This document shows positions 10,113-19,100 of a DNA stretch of 58,991 nucleotides, in pieces. Source of the stretch: Cyanobium sp. ATX 6F1 (GTDB lineage: Bacteria > Cyanobacteriota > Cyanobacteriia > PCC-6307 > Cyanobiaceae); assembly GCF_024346315.1 (NCBI RefSeq), contig NZ_JAGQCS010000013.1:1-58991 (forward strand). The letters are read 5' to 3'. Every line of letters starts with the position of its first letter. Position 1 is the stretch's first letter. Below the pieces are notes generated by a model, which saw only the letters and a program-made list of their open reading frames with translations, did no database searches and was not told where the DNA came from. The position numbers were made by a program, and so were the translations under genes.

Positions 10113-11048
10113 TTGAGCGCAGCGCCAGCGGCCCAGCAGGTGACGGCCTTCTACCGCTTCGGTGCCCTGAACGCTGGAGTCCTGTCGGCCCTGCGCGAGC
10201 AGCTGCAGCAGCTGGGCCGCGCCAAAGGCGTGCTCGGCACGGTGCTGTTGGCCCCAGAGGGGGTGAACGGCACGATCAGCGGTGAGCCGGAGGCGGTGGA
10301 GGCCCTGCTGAGAGCACTCCGATCGGGCACCGGCCTGGCGGAGCTGGAGCTGAAGACCAGCTGGAGCACCGTGGCCAGCTTCCAGCGGCTCAAGGTGCGC
10401 CTGAAGCGCGAGATCGTGACCCTCGGCATCGAGGGGCTCGACCCAGCCCAGGGCGCGGGCACCAACGTGCCGCCGGAAGCCTGGAATGAGCTGATCGACG
10501 ATCCCACCACCTTGGTGATCGACACCCGCAACGCCTATGAGGTGGCGATCGGCAGTTTCGACGGGGCGATCGATCCCGGCACCGAAAGCTTCCGCGACTT
10601 TCCCGCCTGGGTGGAGCAGGAGCTACGCCCCCTGGTGGCCGAGCGCCAGCCCGAGCGCCTGGCGCTCTTCTGCACCGGCGGCATCCGCTGCGAGAAGGCC
10701 ACCACCTACCTGCGCCAGCAGGGTTTTGAGGGGGTGCACCAGCTGCAGGGCGGCATCCTGCGCTACCTGCAAGACACCCCCGAAGCCCGCAGCCGCTGGC
10801 ACGGCGAGTGCTACGTGTTCGATCGGCGTGTGGCCCTCAACCACCGTCTCCAGCCCGGCACCCACAGCCAATGCCATGCCTGCGGGCTGCCCCTGGGCCC
10901 GGAGGATCGCGCCCTGGAGAGCTACGTGGTGGGGGTGAGCTGCCGCCATTGCCTCAGCCGCTTCAGCCACAGCGATCGCCAGCGGTTTGCCGAGCGCCAG
11001 CGACAGCTGGAGAGGAAGAGGCAGCGCAGCGCCCGGGTGGAGCCATGA
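10113..11048 (+). CDS. trhO: tRNA uridine(34) hydroxylase, rhodanese family (TrhO/YceA)
   Basis: TrhO makes 5-hydroxyuridine at the wobble position of tRNA, a step before cmo5U/mcmo5U type modification. The product is 311 residues with a TTG start. An acylphosphatase-like N-terminal domain is followed by a rhodanese domain with LFCTGGIRCEKA (C187 and C193). A C-terminal cysteine-rich part (CHACGLPLG and CRHCLSRF) looks like a small metal-binding element typical of the longer members. The last codons overlap the next gene (ATGA). Confidence 0.93.
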   Translation: MSAAPAAQQVTAFYRFGALNAGVLSALREQLQQLGRAKGVLGTVLLAPEGVNGTISGEPEAVEALLRALRSGTGLAELELKTSWSTVASFQRLKVRLKREIVTLGIEGLDPAQGAGTNVPPEAWNELIDDPTTLVIDTRNAYEVAIGSFDGAIDPGTESFRDFPAWVEQELRPLVAERQPERLALFCTGGIRCEKATTYLRQQGFEGVHQLQGGILRYLQDTPEARSRWHGECYVFDRRVALNHRLQPGTHSQCHACGLPLGPEDRALESYVVGVSCRHCLSRFSHSDRQRFAERQRQLERKRQRSARVEP

Positions 11049-11401
11049 GCACGACGGCCCTGATCCTGCTGCTGCTGGGCCTGGGCCAGACCGTGGCCGT
11101 GCCGGGCACGACCGCCACCGTCAGGTTGGAGTCGGTGCAGGATCACCGCTGCCCCAAGGGTGTGCAATGCGTCTGGGCGGGCTACGTGGCGGCGACGCTG
11201 GGGGTGCGCGAGGCCCCGGGCCAACCGCTCCGGCAGGTGGTGCTGAGCCAGCCTCCGCTTCAAACCCCAGCGATGACAAGCCGGCTGGTGCTCCAGGGCC
11301 AGGCCCTGACCCTGGAGCGCGTCGAGCCCCAGCGCAGCTTCCAGCCCAAGGGCCCCGCCATGCCCGTGCGCGTGAGCCTTGGCGTCAGCCCCGCGAACTG
11401 A
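11045..11401 (+). CDS. Small secreted protein with DxRCPxxVQCVWAG-type motif
   Basis: The product is 118 residues. It has a short hydrophobic N-terminus consistent with a signal peptide (residues 3-20). The motif DHRCPKGVQCVWAGYVA matches a two-cysteine pattern found in many small periplasmic or lipoprotein-like bacterial proteins of unknown function; the pattern is from memory. The cysteines could form a disulfide or bind a ligand. The start codon overlaps the trhO stop, so the gene is translationally coupled. I do not assign a function. Confidence 0.7.
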   Translation: MSTTALILLLLGLGQTVAVPGTTATVRLESVQDHRCPKGVQCVWAGYVAATLGVREAPGQPLRQVVLSQPPLQTPAMTSRLVLQGQALTLERVEPQRSFQPKGPAMPVRVSLGVSPAN

Positions 11402-11406
11402 TCGCC

Positions 11407-12327
11407 ATGGCCGAGCCCTCCCTGCAGCACTGGCACCCCGAGAGCAGCTTGGAGTTGCCCTCCACTGCGGCGGAGATTGAGGCATTGGTGGTGGCCTTCG
11501 AAGCCGGCACCCTGCCCCGGGCCCGCTGGACCCACGAAGCCCACCTGGTGGTGGCCCTCAAGACCCTGGAGCAGCGCCCGTTCAACGCTGCTCTCGAACA
11601 CCTGCGCACCCGCATCCGCGCCTACAACGAAGCCACCGGCACCGCCAACAGCGATCACTCCGGCTACCACGAAACGCTCACGGTCCATTTCCTGCGCGGG
11701 GTGGGTGGCCACATCGCCCGCCACCCCGGCTGGCCCCTGGCCGATTCCCTGGCCGCCCTGCTCGCTTCCCCCCTGGCGAAGCGCGACTGGCCCCTGGCCG
11801 CCTACAGCCGCGGGCGCCTGGAATCGATCGAGGCGCGCCGTAGCTGGCTGGAGCCCGACCTGGGGCCCAGGGCCCTCTGGGCCGCTGCGGCGCCGCCACG
11901 CCCCCGGGGCAGCCACTACCCCGCCCCATTCGCTGCCCTGATGACGGGCCGGGAGAAACGGGTGCTGGGGGAGAGCTTTGGGCTGCGGAATTTCGGCGTC
12001 AACCAGACGCGGCTGGCGCCGGGTGCCCGCACCGCCCTGCGCCATGCCCACAGCCAGCAGGACGAATTCGTCTACGTGCTGGAGGGCCACCCCACCTTGA
12101 TCACCAATCACGGCGAGCGGGAACTTGCCCCGGGGCTGGCGGCGGGCTTTGCCGCCGGCGATGGCAACGCCCACCATCTGGTCAACCGTACGGCGGTGGA
12201 TGTGGTGCTGCTGGAGATCGGCGACCGCAGCCCCGGCGACGGCGCCAGCTACCCCGACGACGATCTGACGGCAGAGCTGGTGGAGGGAGCTTGGCGGTTC
12301 AGCCACAAGGACGGGCGCCCCTGGTGA
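11407..12327 (+). CDS. Two-domain protein: conserved hypothetical N-domain plus C-terminal cupin
   Basis: The product is 306 residues. Residues 1 to about 150 contain WTHEAHLVVALKTLEQ and YNEATGTANSDHSGYHETLT, the hallmarks of a widespread stand-alone bacterial family of unknown function. From about residue 175 a cupin follows, with metal-ligand-type HAHSQQDEFVYVLEG and a second histidine block AHHLVNRT, as in cupins annotated near the mannose isomerase and auxin-binding types. The join is in frame without a stop. It starts 5 bases after the preceding gene, and its stop overlaps a GTG start (GTGA). Confidence 0.75.
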   Translation: MAEPSLQHWHPESSLELPSTAAEIEALVVAFEAGTLPRARWTHEAHLVVALKTLEQRPFNAALEHLRTRIRAYNEATGTANSDHSGYHETLTVHFLRGVGGHIARHPGWPLADSLAALLASPLAKRDWPLAAYSRGRLESIEARRSWLEPDLGPRALWAAAAPPRPRGSHYPAPFAALMTGREKRVLGESFGLRNFGVNQTRLAPGARTALRHAHSQQDEFVYVLEGHPTLITNHGERELAPGLAAGFAAGDGNAHHLVNRTAVDVVLLEIGDRSPGDGASYPDDDLTAELVEGAWRFSHKDGRPW

Positions 12328-13307
12328 GCCCATGCTTGCCGATCCTCTACAGCTTTCGGCGCTGCCCCTACGCCATCCGAGCTCGGCTGGCGATCGAAGC
12401 CGCTGGGTTGCTGGTGGAGTTGCGGGAGCTGGAGCTGAAGGCCAAGCCCGCCGAGATGCTCGCGGCCTCCCCCAAGGGCACCGTGCCGGTGCTGGTGCTC
12501 CCCACTGGCGAGGTGATCGAGGAGAGCCTGGCGGTGATGGCCTGGGCCCTGGGCCAGCACGATCCCGGCGACTGGCGCCGCGCCGGCGACGGCCCGGCCG
12601 CCGCAAACGAACGGGCACAGATCGCCGCCCTGATCGATGCCAACGATGGAACGTTCAAGGTCCATCTGGATCGCTACAAGTACGCCCATCGCTTCGCCGG
12701 CGCCGATCCCCTGGCCCACCGCCAGGCCACCCTGGACATCCTGCGCGATTGGAACGCCCGGCTGGAGTTGGGGGGCTGGCTTCTGGGGGGGCGCCCCTCC
12801 CTGGCCGACATCGCCCTGCTGCCCTTCGTGCGCCAGTTCCGCCAGGCCGATGCCGGCTGGTTCGATCGCCTCCCCGATCTGGCCCCCCTTCACACCTGGC
12901 TGGGACGCTTTCTGGCCAGCCCCGAGCTGGCGGTGGTGATGGAGCGGGAGCCGCCCTGGGCTCCAGGTGAGTCGCCGCGGCTGTTCCCCAAGGGGCGCTT
13001 GATCCATCACCTGGCCCTGGCCGAGGAGTGGCGAGCCGCCGAACGCGCCGGCGTCTACGAACGCTCCACCCGCGGCCTCTCGCTGGAGCAGGTGGGGTTC
13101 ATCCACGCCAGCTTCGAGCACCAGCTGGCGGCCACCCACGCCCGCTTCTATGTCGATGCCCCCGAGCTGCTGCAACTGGTGATCGACCCGGCCCGCCTGG
13201 CGGTGCCCCTGGCCCTGGAGGCGGCCCCAGGCGGCGTCGAGCTGTTTCCCCACATCCACGGCCCTCTGCCGATCGACGCGGTGGTGGCCGTGGAGTCCTA
13301 CCCATGA
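12324..13307 (+). CDS. Glutathione S-transferase fused to a DUF952 domain
   Basis: The product is 327 residues and starts at a GTG overlapping the previous stop. The N-terminal thioredoxin-like fold has FRRCPYAIRARLAI with Cys14 in a CPYA motif and a conserved PKGTVPVL cis-Pro segment. An all-alpha GST C-domain extends to about residue 205. Residues 222-327 match DUF952: a start IHHLAL, then GFIHASFEHQ and a final FPHIHGPLPIDAVVAV. GSTs with a CPYA cysteine usually act as thiol transferases; the role of DUF952 is unknown. The stop overlaps the next gene (ATGA). Confidence 0.85.
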   Translation: MSPCLPILYSFRRCPYAIRARLAIEAAGLLVELRELELKAKPAEMLAASPKGTVPVLVLPTGEVIEESLAVMAWALGQHDPGDWRRAGDGPAAANERAQIAALIDANDGTFKVHLDRYKYAHRFAGADPLAHRQATLDILRDWNARLELGGWLLGGRPSLADIALLPFVRQFRQADAGWFDRLPDLAPLHTWLGRFLASPELAVVMEREPPWAPGESPRLFPKGRLIHHLALAEEWRAAERAGVYERSTRGLSLEQVGFIHASFEHQLAATHARFYVDAPELLQLVIDPARLAVPLALEAAPGGVELFPHIHGPLPIDAVVAVESYP

Positions 13308-13852
13308 TCGAGGCCGCTGTCGTTGGAGCTCCGCTCACCCTGGAGTCGATCGAGGCCATGGCCGCCGCCCGGGGGCTGCTGCTGCGAATGCGCCCCACGG
13401 GGCCCGCGGCCCTGCGGGGTCTGCGGGTGGTGGTGGCCAGGCCCAGGCCCGCTCAGGCACCCCTGTTGCTGGGGGAGCTGAAGGGCTGGGCCCTGCCCAC
13501 CGCCCGCGGGCTGCACCTGGACACGATGCGGGTGCAGGGCCACGACACCGCCGGGGTGGGACCACTGATCTGGGCCGCCACCTTCGCCTGGGCCCTGGAG
13601 GCCAGCCCCTGCCGCCGCGCCCGTCTGCTGGCGATCCGCGACGACGCACGCCAGCACCTGCGCCTGGTGCGTTACTTCCGGGGGCTGGGCTTTGCGCCCC
13701 TGCGGGAGCTGGGGGCGGGGGTGCTGGACCTGGGGCCACGGCTGATCTGGGGCGGCTCGGGGCTGCTGATGGAGGGCGACTGCCGCGATGGCCTGGGGCG
13801 CTGCGGGCGGCGCCTGGCGGCCCAGGAGCGATCCGAGGCCACAGCCATCTAG
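13304..13852 (+). CDS. Conserved picocyanobacterial protein, possibly GNAT-like
   Basis: The product is 182 residues. The segment LLAIRDDARQHLRLVRYFRGLGFAPLRELG resembles the C-terminal half of a GNAT acetyltransferase, where an Asn/Asp-rich helix precedes YFxxLGF. A clear acetyl-CoA-binding Q/RxxGxG/A motif is not seen, so activity is doubtful. The start overlaps the GST-DUF952 stop, making it the last of a tightly coupled run that begins at trhO. Confidence 0.65.
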   Translation: MIEAAVVGAPLTLESIEAMAAARGLLLRMRPTGPAALRGLRVVVARPRPAQAPLLLGELKGWALPTARGLHLDTMRVQGHDTAGVGPLIWAATFAWALEASPCRRARLLAIRDDARQHLRLVRYFRGLGFAPLRELGAGVLDLGPRLIWGGSGLLMEGDCRDGLGRCGRRLAAQERSEATAI

Positions 13853-13928
13853 GGGCGACGATCCAGGCCTGCCTGAACCTGCCGTTCAGCGGCCTTCCCT
13901 AGGTTGGTTCCTGCCTGCTGCTGTCGCC

Positions 13929-15221
13929 ATGGCACGTCCGTCGGCGCGCCCCCTGACCCTCGCGGCCCTCGGGGGGTTGCTCGCGCTGGGGCCTGCCCCG
14001 ATCTGGGCTCAGCCGATGCCCCCCCCGATTGCCATCCCGCTGCCGACCATCATCAGACCCACCAGTCGGGGCGCGGTGGCTGAAGCAACCCAGGCTCCCC
14101 CCCTGTGGACCCCCGTGGTCGCTCGCGCCCTCACCCCCCTGGCCCCGGCGGTGCCAGGGGTGGATGGGCAACGGCATCTGGTCTACGAACTCGAGCTGCT
14201 CAATGCCACGCGCAGCCCCGCCCGCCTGGAGTCCCTCGAGGTGCGCGATGGGACGCGCCCCGAGCGCGTGCTGGCCAGCTTCACGGGGCCTGAGCTGCTC
14301 CCGCGCCTGCGCACTCTGGGCAACAGCGCCGCCGCCGATCCCGTGATCCCCTTCGACCAGGCCCGGCTGGTGCTGATCAATCTCAGCCTTCCACCCGGCG
14401 GTCCCTTGCCCGCCCGGCTCCTACACCGGCTGAAGGTCAGTGGTTCCACCGGCCCGGCTCCGGGGAAGGCGGGCCCCGTCAGCTACGACGCCGCGCCGAT
14501 CGCCATCGAACCCCAACTGTTCGTGCTCGGACCACCCCTGGGCGGAAAGGGCTGGGTGGCGATCAACGGCTGCTGCCGCTCCGATGTGGGCCACCGCAGC
14601 ACGGGATTGCCGATCGATGGCCGGCTCGCCTTCGCCCAGCGCTTCGCCATCGACTGGATGCGTCTCGATGGCCAGGGGCGCCTCGCCAACGGCGACCTCA
14701 GCAAGGTGGGCAGCTACCCCTCCTTCGGCGCCGAGGTGATCGCCGTGGCCGATGGCACCGTCGTCGATGTCCGCAACGACCTGCCGGAGCAGGTGCCCCC
14801 CAACCTGCCGGCCCCCAGCGCGGTGTCCTTGGCCACGGTGCTCGGCAACCACGTGATCCTGCAGGTGGGCCCTGAGGCCTACGCCGTCTACGCCCACCTG
14901 CAGCCCGGATCGGTGCGGGTGCGCGCCGGCGAGCGGGTCAGGCGCGGCCAGCCCCTGGGCCTGTTGGGCAACAGCGGCAATTCCTCGGCGCCCCACCTGC
15001 ATTTCCACCTGATGCGTGGGCCCAGCCTGGGCTCCGATGGCCTGCCCTACGTGATCGACCAGTTCCAGCTGGCGGGTCAGATCCCAGAAGCACAGGCCGA
15101 CGCCTTCTATGGCTTCAAAGGGGCCTGGAACCAGACGCTGTTGCCCACCCCAGCGCCCCGCGCCAATCAGTTCCCCCTGTTCTTCTCGGTGCTGGATTTC
15201 CCCACCACCCCCGCGCCATGA
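13929..15221 (+). CDS. Secreted M23 (LytM-type) peptidase
   Basis: M23 peptidases cut peptide cross-links in peptidoglycan or act as regulators of amidases. The product is 430 residues. Residues 1-29 are a signal peptide ending APIWAQP. A beta-rich N-terminal half of unknown fold leads to the catalytic domain, with INGCCRSDVGHR, YPSFGAEVIAVADGTVV, NHVILQV and the zinc motif SAPHLHFHLM (HxH). The needed ligands seem present, so it may be active. The ATG at 13929 begins the signal peptide; the upstream open frame has no conserved content. Confidence 0.88.
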   Translation: MARPSARPLTLAALGGLLALGPAPIWAQPMPPPIAIPLPTIIRPTSRGAVAEATQAPPLWTPVVARALTPLAPAVPGVDGQRHLVYELELLNATRSPARLESLEVRDGTRPERVLASFTGPELLPRLRTLGNSAAADPVIPFDQARLVLINLSLPPGGPLPARLLHRLKVSGSTGPAPGKAGPVSYDAAPIAIEPQLFVLGPPLGGKGWVAINGCCRSDVGHRSTGLPIDGRLAFAQRFAIDWMRLDGQGRLANGDLSKVGSYPSFGAEVIAVADGTVVDVRNDLPEQVPPNLPAPSAVSLATVLGNHVILQVGPEAYAVYAHLQPGSVRVRAGERVRRGQPLGLLGNSGNSSAPHLHFHLMRGPSLGSDGLPYVIDQFQLAGQIPEAQADAFYGFKGAWNQTLLPTPAPRANQFPLFFSVLDFPTTPAP

Positions 15222-15306
15222 GCCCTGATTCCCGCTGGTGGTCCACGGCCTCCCTGAGCACGCAGGATGGAGTGCGCACCATGGGCAGCACGAGCCCTCT
15301 TCACCC

Positions 15307-15966
15307 ATGACCGACCCTGGCGAGCAGCGGGTCGCCGCACTGGAGGCCGCCCTGGCGGCTCTCAGCCGGCGGCTGGAGACCACCGAGGCCCAGTTGCGGG
15401 AACACGAGGCCTGTCTGAGCGTTGTCTCCGACGTGGTGCGCTTCGCCAAGCTGAGGGAACTGCTGGCCCAGGGCCGCTTCAACGCTGCCGACCGGGAAAC
15501 GACGCGGGTTCTCTACGACTACCTCGGCAGCACGGTGGACGAGATCACGCCCGAGGCGATCGAAGCCTGCCCCGGCACACCCCTGCAGATCATCGACCGG
15601 CTCTGGCGCGACGCCAGCGGCAGCCACTACGGCTTCAGCGCCCAGCTGCGGATCTACCGCTCCCTGGGGGGCAGCCTCGAGACGCTGATCGCCCAGGATG
15701 GGGCACGCTTTCGGGCCTTCTGCGGGCGGGTGGGCTGGGACCCGAACGGCCTGCTTGCCGATCCCGATGACGCAGCGGAGGCCGAGGCTGAATCCCCGGC
15801 AGCGCCGGAGGCCGATGCCACTGATCTGCCCGAGGGTGCCCTGCCGCGGCGCTGGTGGAGCACCCCCTACGGCATGAAGATCGGCAACATCTTCATGGCA
15901 CGGCTGATCACCGCCGGCTTCGACGACGCGACGACGCCCGTTGCCGCGCCCGCGCCGTCTGGCTGA
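15307..15966 (+). CDS. GUN4-domain protein
   Basis: GUN4 proteins bind protoporphyrin IX/Mg-protoporphyrin and stimulate Mg-chelatase; several cyanobacteria also carry GUN4-like paralogues of less clear role. The product is 219 residues. A coiled-coil-like N-terminus (residues 8-40) precedes LRELLAQGRFNAADRETTRV, which is the GUN4 core signature, then IDRLWRDASGSHYGFSAQLR. An acidic Ala/Glu linker separates a C-terminal GRLPRRWWSTPYG-like end. Whether this is the main Gun4 or a paralogue cannot be settled here. The last 59 bases overlap the opposite-strand 2-TM gene. Confidence 0.82.
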   Translation: MTDPGEQRVAALEAALAALSRRLETTEAQLREHEACLSVVSDVVRFAKLRELLAQGRFNAADRETTRVLYDYLGSTVDEITPEAIEACPGTPLQIIDRLWRDASGSHYGFSAQLRIYRSLGGSLETLIAQDGARFRAFCGRVGWDPNGLLADPDDAAEAEAESPAAPEADATDLPEGALPRRWWSTPYGMKIGNIFMARLITAGFDDATTPVAAPAPSG

Positions 15967-16186
15967 CCACCGCGAAGCCGGCGCCGAAGACCGCCCCCAG
16001 GCCGGCGCCGATCAGAGGGAACCAGTGGTACAAATCCTGGTAGAAGGCGCTCTCAAAACGTGGCTGGCCCAGATCGGGCTGGCCCAGGTAGCGCAGGGTG
16101 AAACCGAACAGGGCTCCGAGGACTGCCGTCATCAGCGCCGCGAACACCACCAGCCTCCCGTTGATGGTGCCGTTACCGCTGGCCAT
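15908..16186 (-). CDS. Small two-TM membrane protein downstream of the RND pump
   Basis: The product is 92 residues with two hydrophobic helices (about 12-30 and 55-74) and an Arg-rich tail. It begins 3 bases after the RND stop codon, so it is very likely co-transcribed with it. It may be a pump accessory, which is inference from position only. Its 3' end overlaps the GUN4 gene tail-to-tail by 59 bases, so the Arg-rich C-terminus is antisense to coding DNA. Confidence 0.65.
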   Translation of the reverse strand: MASGNGTINGRLVVFAALMTAVLGALFGFTLRYLGQPDLGQPRFESAFYQDLYHWFPLIGAGLGAVFGAGFAVVSQTARARQRASSRRRSRR

Positions 16187-16189
16187 GGC

Positions 16190-19100
16190 TCACCCTTTCT
16201 CCGGTGTGGGGGGCGTGCGCAACAGATACTGCCGCTCGAGGCCCTTGATCACCACAAACAGCACCGGCGCCACCCCCAGGCTGAGCACGGTGGCCACCAG
16301 ATAACCGCCGAAGCTCACCGTGCCGATCGACCAGCGGCTGATCGAGCCGGCGCCGGAGGCGGTCATCAGCGGGATGTAGCCCACCAGACCTGAGGCCGCG
16401 GTCATCACGATCGGTTGGAAACGGGCCTTGGCGGCGGCGATGCCGGCTTCGCTCAGGCTCATGCCCAGCCGCAGGTATTCGTTGGCCTGCTCGACGATCA
16501 AGATGGCGTTCTTGCTGGCCATGCCGATCAGCATCAACAGACCCACCTGGGCAAAGATGTCGTTGCTGATCACCGGCCAGCTGCTGCCGGCCTGCAACCA
16601 ATTGGCGCGGCACCAGATCGCCACCATCGCCCCCAGCGTAGCCAGCGGCACCGTGAGCAGGATGATCGTGGGATCCACGTAGCTCCCGTACTGGGCGGCC
16701 ATCACCAGGAACACCAACACGAAGGCCAGCGCGAAGATCGCACCGGTGGCGCCGCCGGCCGAGCGTTCCTCCAGCGACAGGCCACTCCACTCGTAGCCAA
16801 AACCTGGATCCAGCACCTTGGCGGCCACCTCCTCCATGGCCGCCAACGCCTGGCCGGAGCTGTAGCCAGGGGCTGGACCTCCCTGGATCTTGATCGCCTC
16901 GTAGACGTTGTAGCGGGTGATCGTGGGTGGGGCCGAGAAGCGTTCCGTCACCACCACGTCCTTGAGCTGCACAAGGCCACCCTTTCGGGAGCGCACAAAG
17001 AACGAGGAGATGGCATCAGGCTGGTCGCGGAAGGTGCCGTCGGCCTGCACATACACCCGGTACTGGTTCTGCTCGAACACGAAGTCATTCACGTAGCGGC
17101 CACCGAGATAGGCCTGGAGCGTGCCGAACACCTCGTTGATGTCCACATCGAGTGATTTGAGCAGATCCCGATTCACCCGGATCGAAATCTGCTCCACGCC
17201 CGGCGTGAAGGTGGTGGTGACCCCCTGGAGCTCGGGCCGCTCCCGAGCAGCGGCAATCATCGTGTTGAGGTTCTTGAGCAGGGCCTCGGTCGGTAGTCCA
17301 GCGCGGTTCTGCAGCTGGAAATCAAAGCCACCGGTGGCCCCCACCCCGTCGACGGGAGGCACATTGGCAGCAAACGCCCTTGAACCGGTGATCTCCTTCT
17401 TGAGCCGCTGATTGAGGCGCTCAAGCAGGCTGAACACGGATTGATCCTGCGCTGGACGTTGATCCCAGGCCTTGAGCCTGATAAAGAACAGGTATTTGTT
17501 GTAGCTGTTGCCTTCCAGTCCGAAACCGGCGGCACCCAGATAGCTCTCAATGTCGGTGAACTCCGCGAGGATCCCATTCACCTGCTCCACCTGCTTCTGG
17601 GTGTAGCTGAGGGAGGCGGAAGGCGGAGACTCGCCCAGGAGGATCATCAACCCCTGGTCCTCCTCCGGTATGAAGCCGGTGGGCACGATCTTGAGCATCA
17701 GCACCGTGGCCACCAGCCCCACCACGAACACCGTCACGACGACATGGCGGAAGCGCACCAGCGTGCCGATGGTGCGTCCATACCAGGCGAACAGGGCTGC
17801 AAACGCGCGATTGAACGGCCGGAAGATCCAGCCCAGGCCGCCGTTGATCAGCTTGTCGATCGCACCGGGTGGCGTCCCTTCAGGCCGCAGGAACAAGGCC
17901 GCGATCGTGGGCGAGAACGTGAGGGCGTTGAAGGTGGAGAACACGATCGCCGCCGAAAGGGTGATCGCGAACTGGCGATAGACGATCCCTGTGGTGCCCG
18001 GGAAGAAGCAGACCGGAATGAACACGGCCAGCTGCACCAGCGCCGCCGTGATCGAGGGCGTGGCCAGTTCGTTCATGGCATCGAGCGCCGCCTGCATCGG
18101 CCGCATCCCCTGGCCGAGCTTGTCCTTGATCGACTGCACGATCACCACCGCATCATCGGTGACCGTACCGATCGCCAGGATGATGCCGAACATCGTGAGT
18201 TGGTTGATGCTGAAGCCGAAGCCCAGCAACACACCCATGGCGCCGATCATCGCCACCGGCATCGCCAACGCCGGCACGATCGTCGAGCGCCAGTCCTGGA
18301 GGAAGAGCAGGATCGTGAGCACCGCCATCACGATCGCCTGGAACAGATTGGAGGTCACATCCTTCAGGGATGTGGTCACAAACAGGGTGGAGTCGTAGGG
18401 GATCTCGTAGCGCAGGCCCTGGGGGAAATCGGCGGACAGACGCTCCACCAGGGCCTTGACCCGATTCCCGGTGTCCAGGGCGTTGGCGCCTGGAAGCTGA
18501 TAAAGCGCCAGACCGGCGGAAGGCCGGCCACCCAGGGTGGTGCTCAGGTCGTAGTTCTCGGCACCCAGCTCAACGCGACCGAGATCCCGAAGTTTGGCGG
18601 TCTCCCCGTTCGGGCCGACACTCACGACCAGATTTTCCGCATCGGCCACGCTCGTGAACCGGCTTTCAGCCTTGAGCGGAATGGCGAATTGCTGCTTGGG
18701 GTCGATCGGCTCCTGGCCGATTCTGCCGGCGCCCGACTGGATGTTCTGCTCCTTCAGCGCCCGCTCCACATCGAGGGGGGTGAGGTTCTGGGCCGCCATC
18801 TTGATCGGATCAAGCCAGATCCGAAGGGCGAGCTTGCGCTCTCCGATCAGCTTGGCCTGGCCGATCCCCGGGATGCGCTTGATCTCGTTGAGAAGCGTGC
18901 GATCGATGTAGTTGCTGATGAAGAACGTGTCGTAAAGCGGCTGTCCCTGGGCGTCCTTGTCGGCATAGAAGCCATAGGCCAGCAGCAGGCTGGGGGAGGC
19001 GGCCTCCACGGTCACCCCCGTCTGCTTGACGACATCCGGCAAGCCAGGGGTGGCCTGGTTCACCCGGTTCTGCACATTCACCTGGGCGATGTTTCGATCG

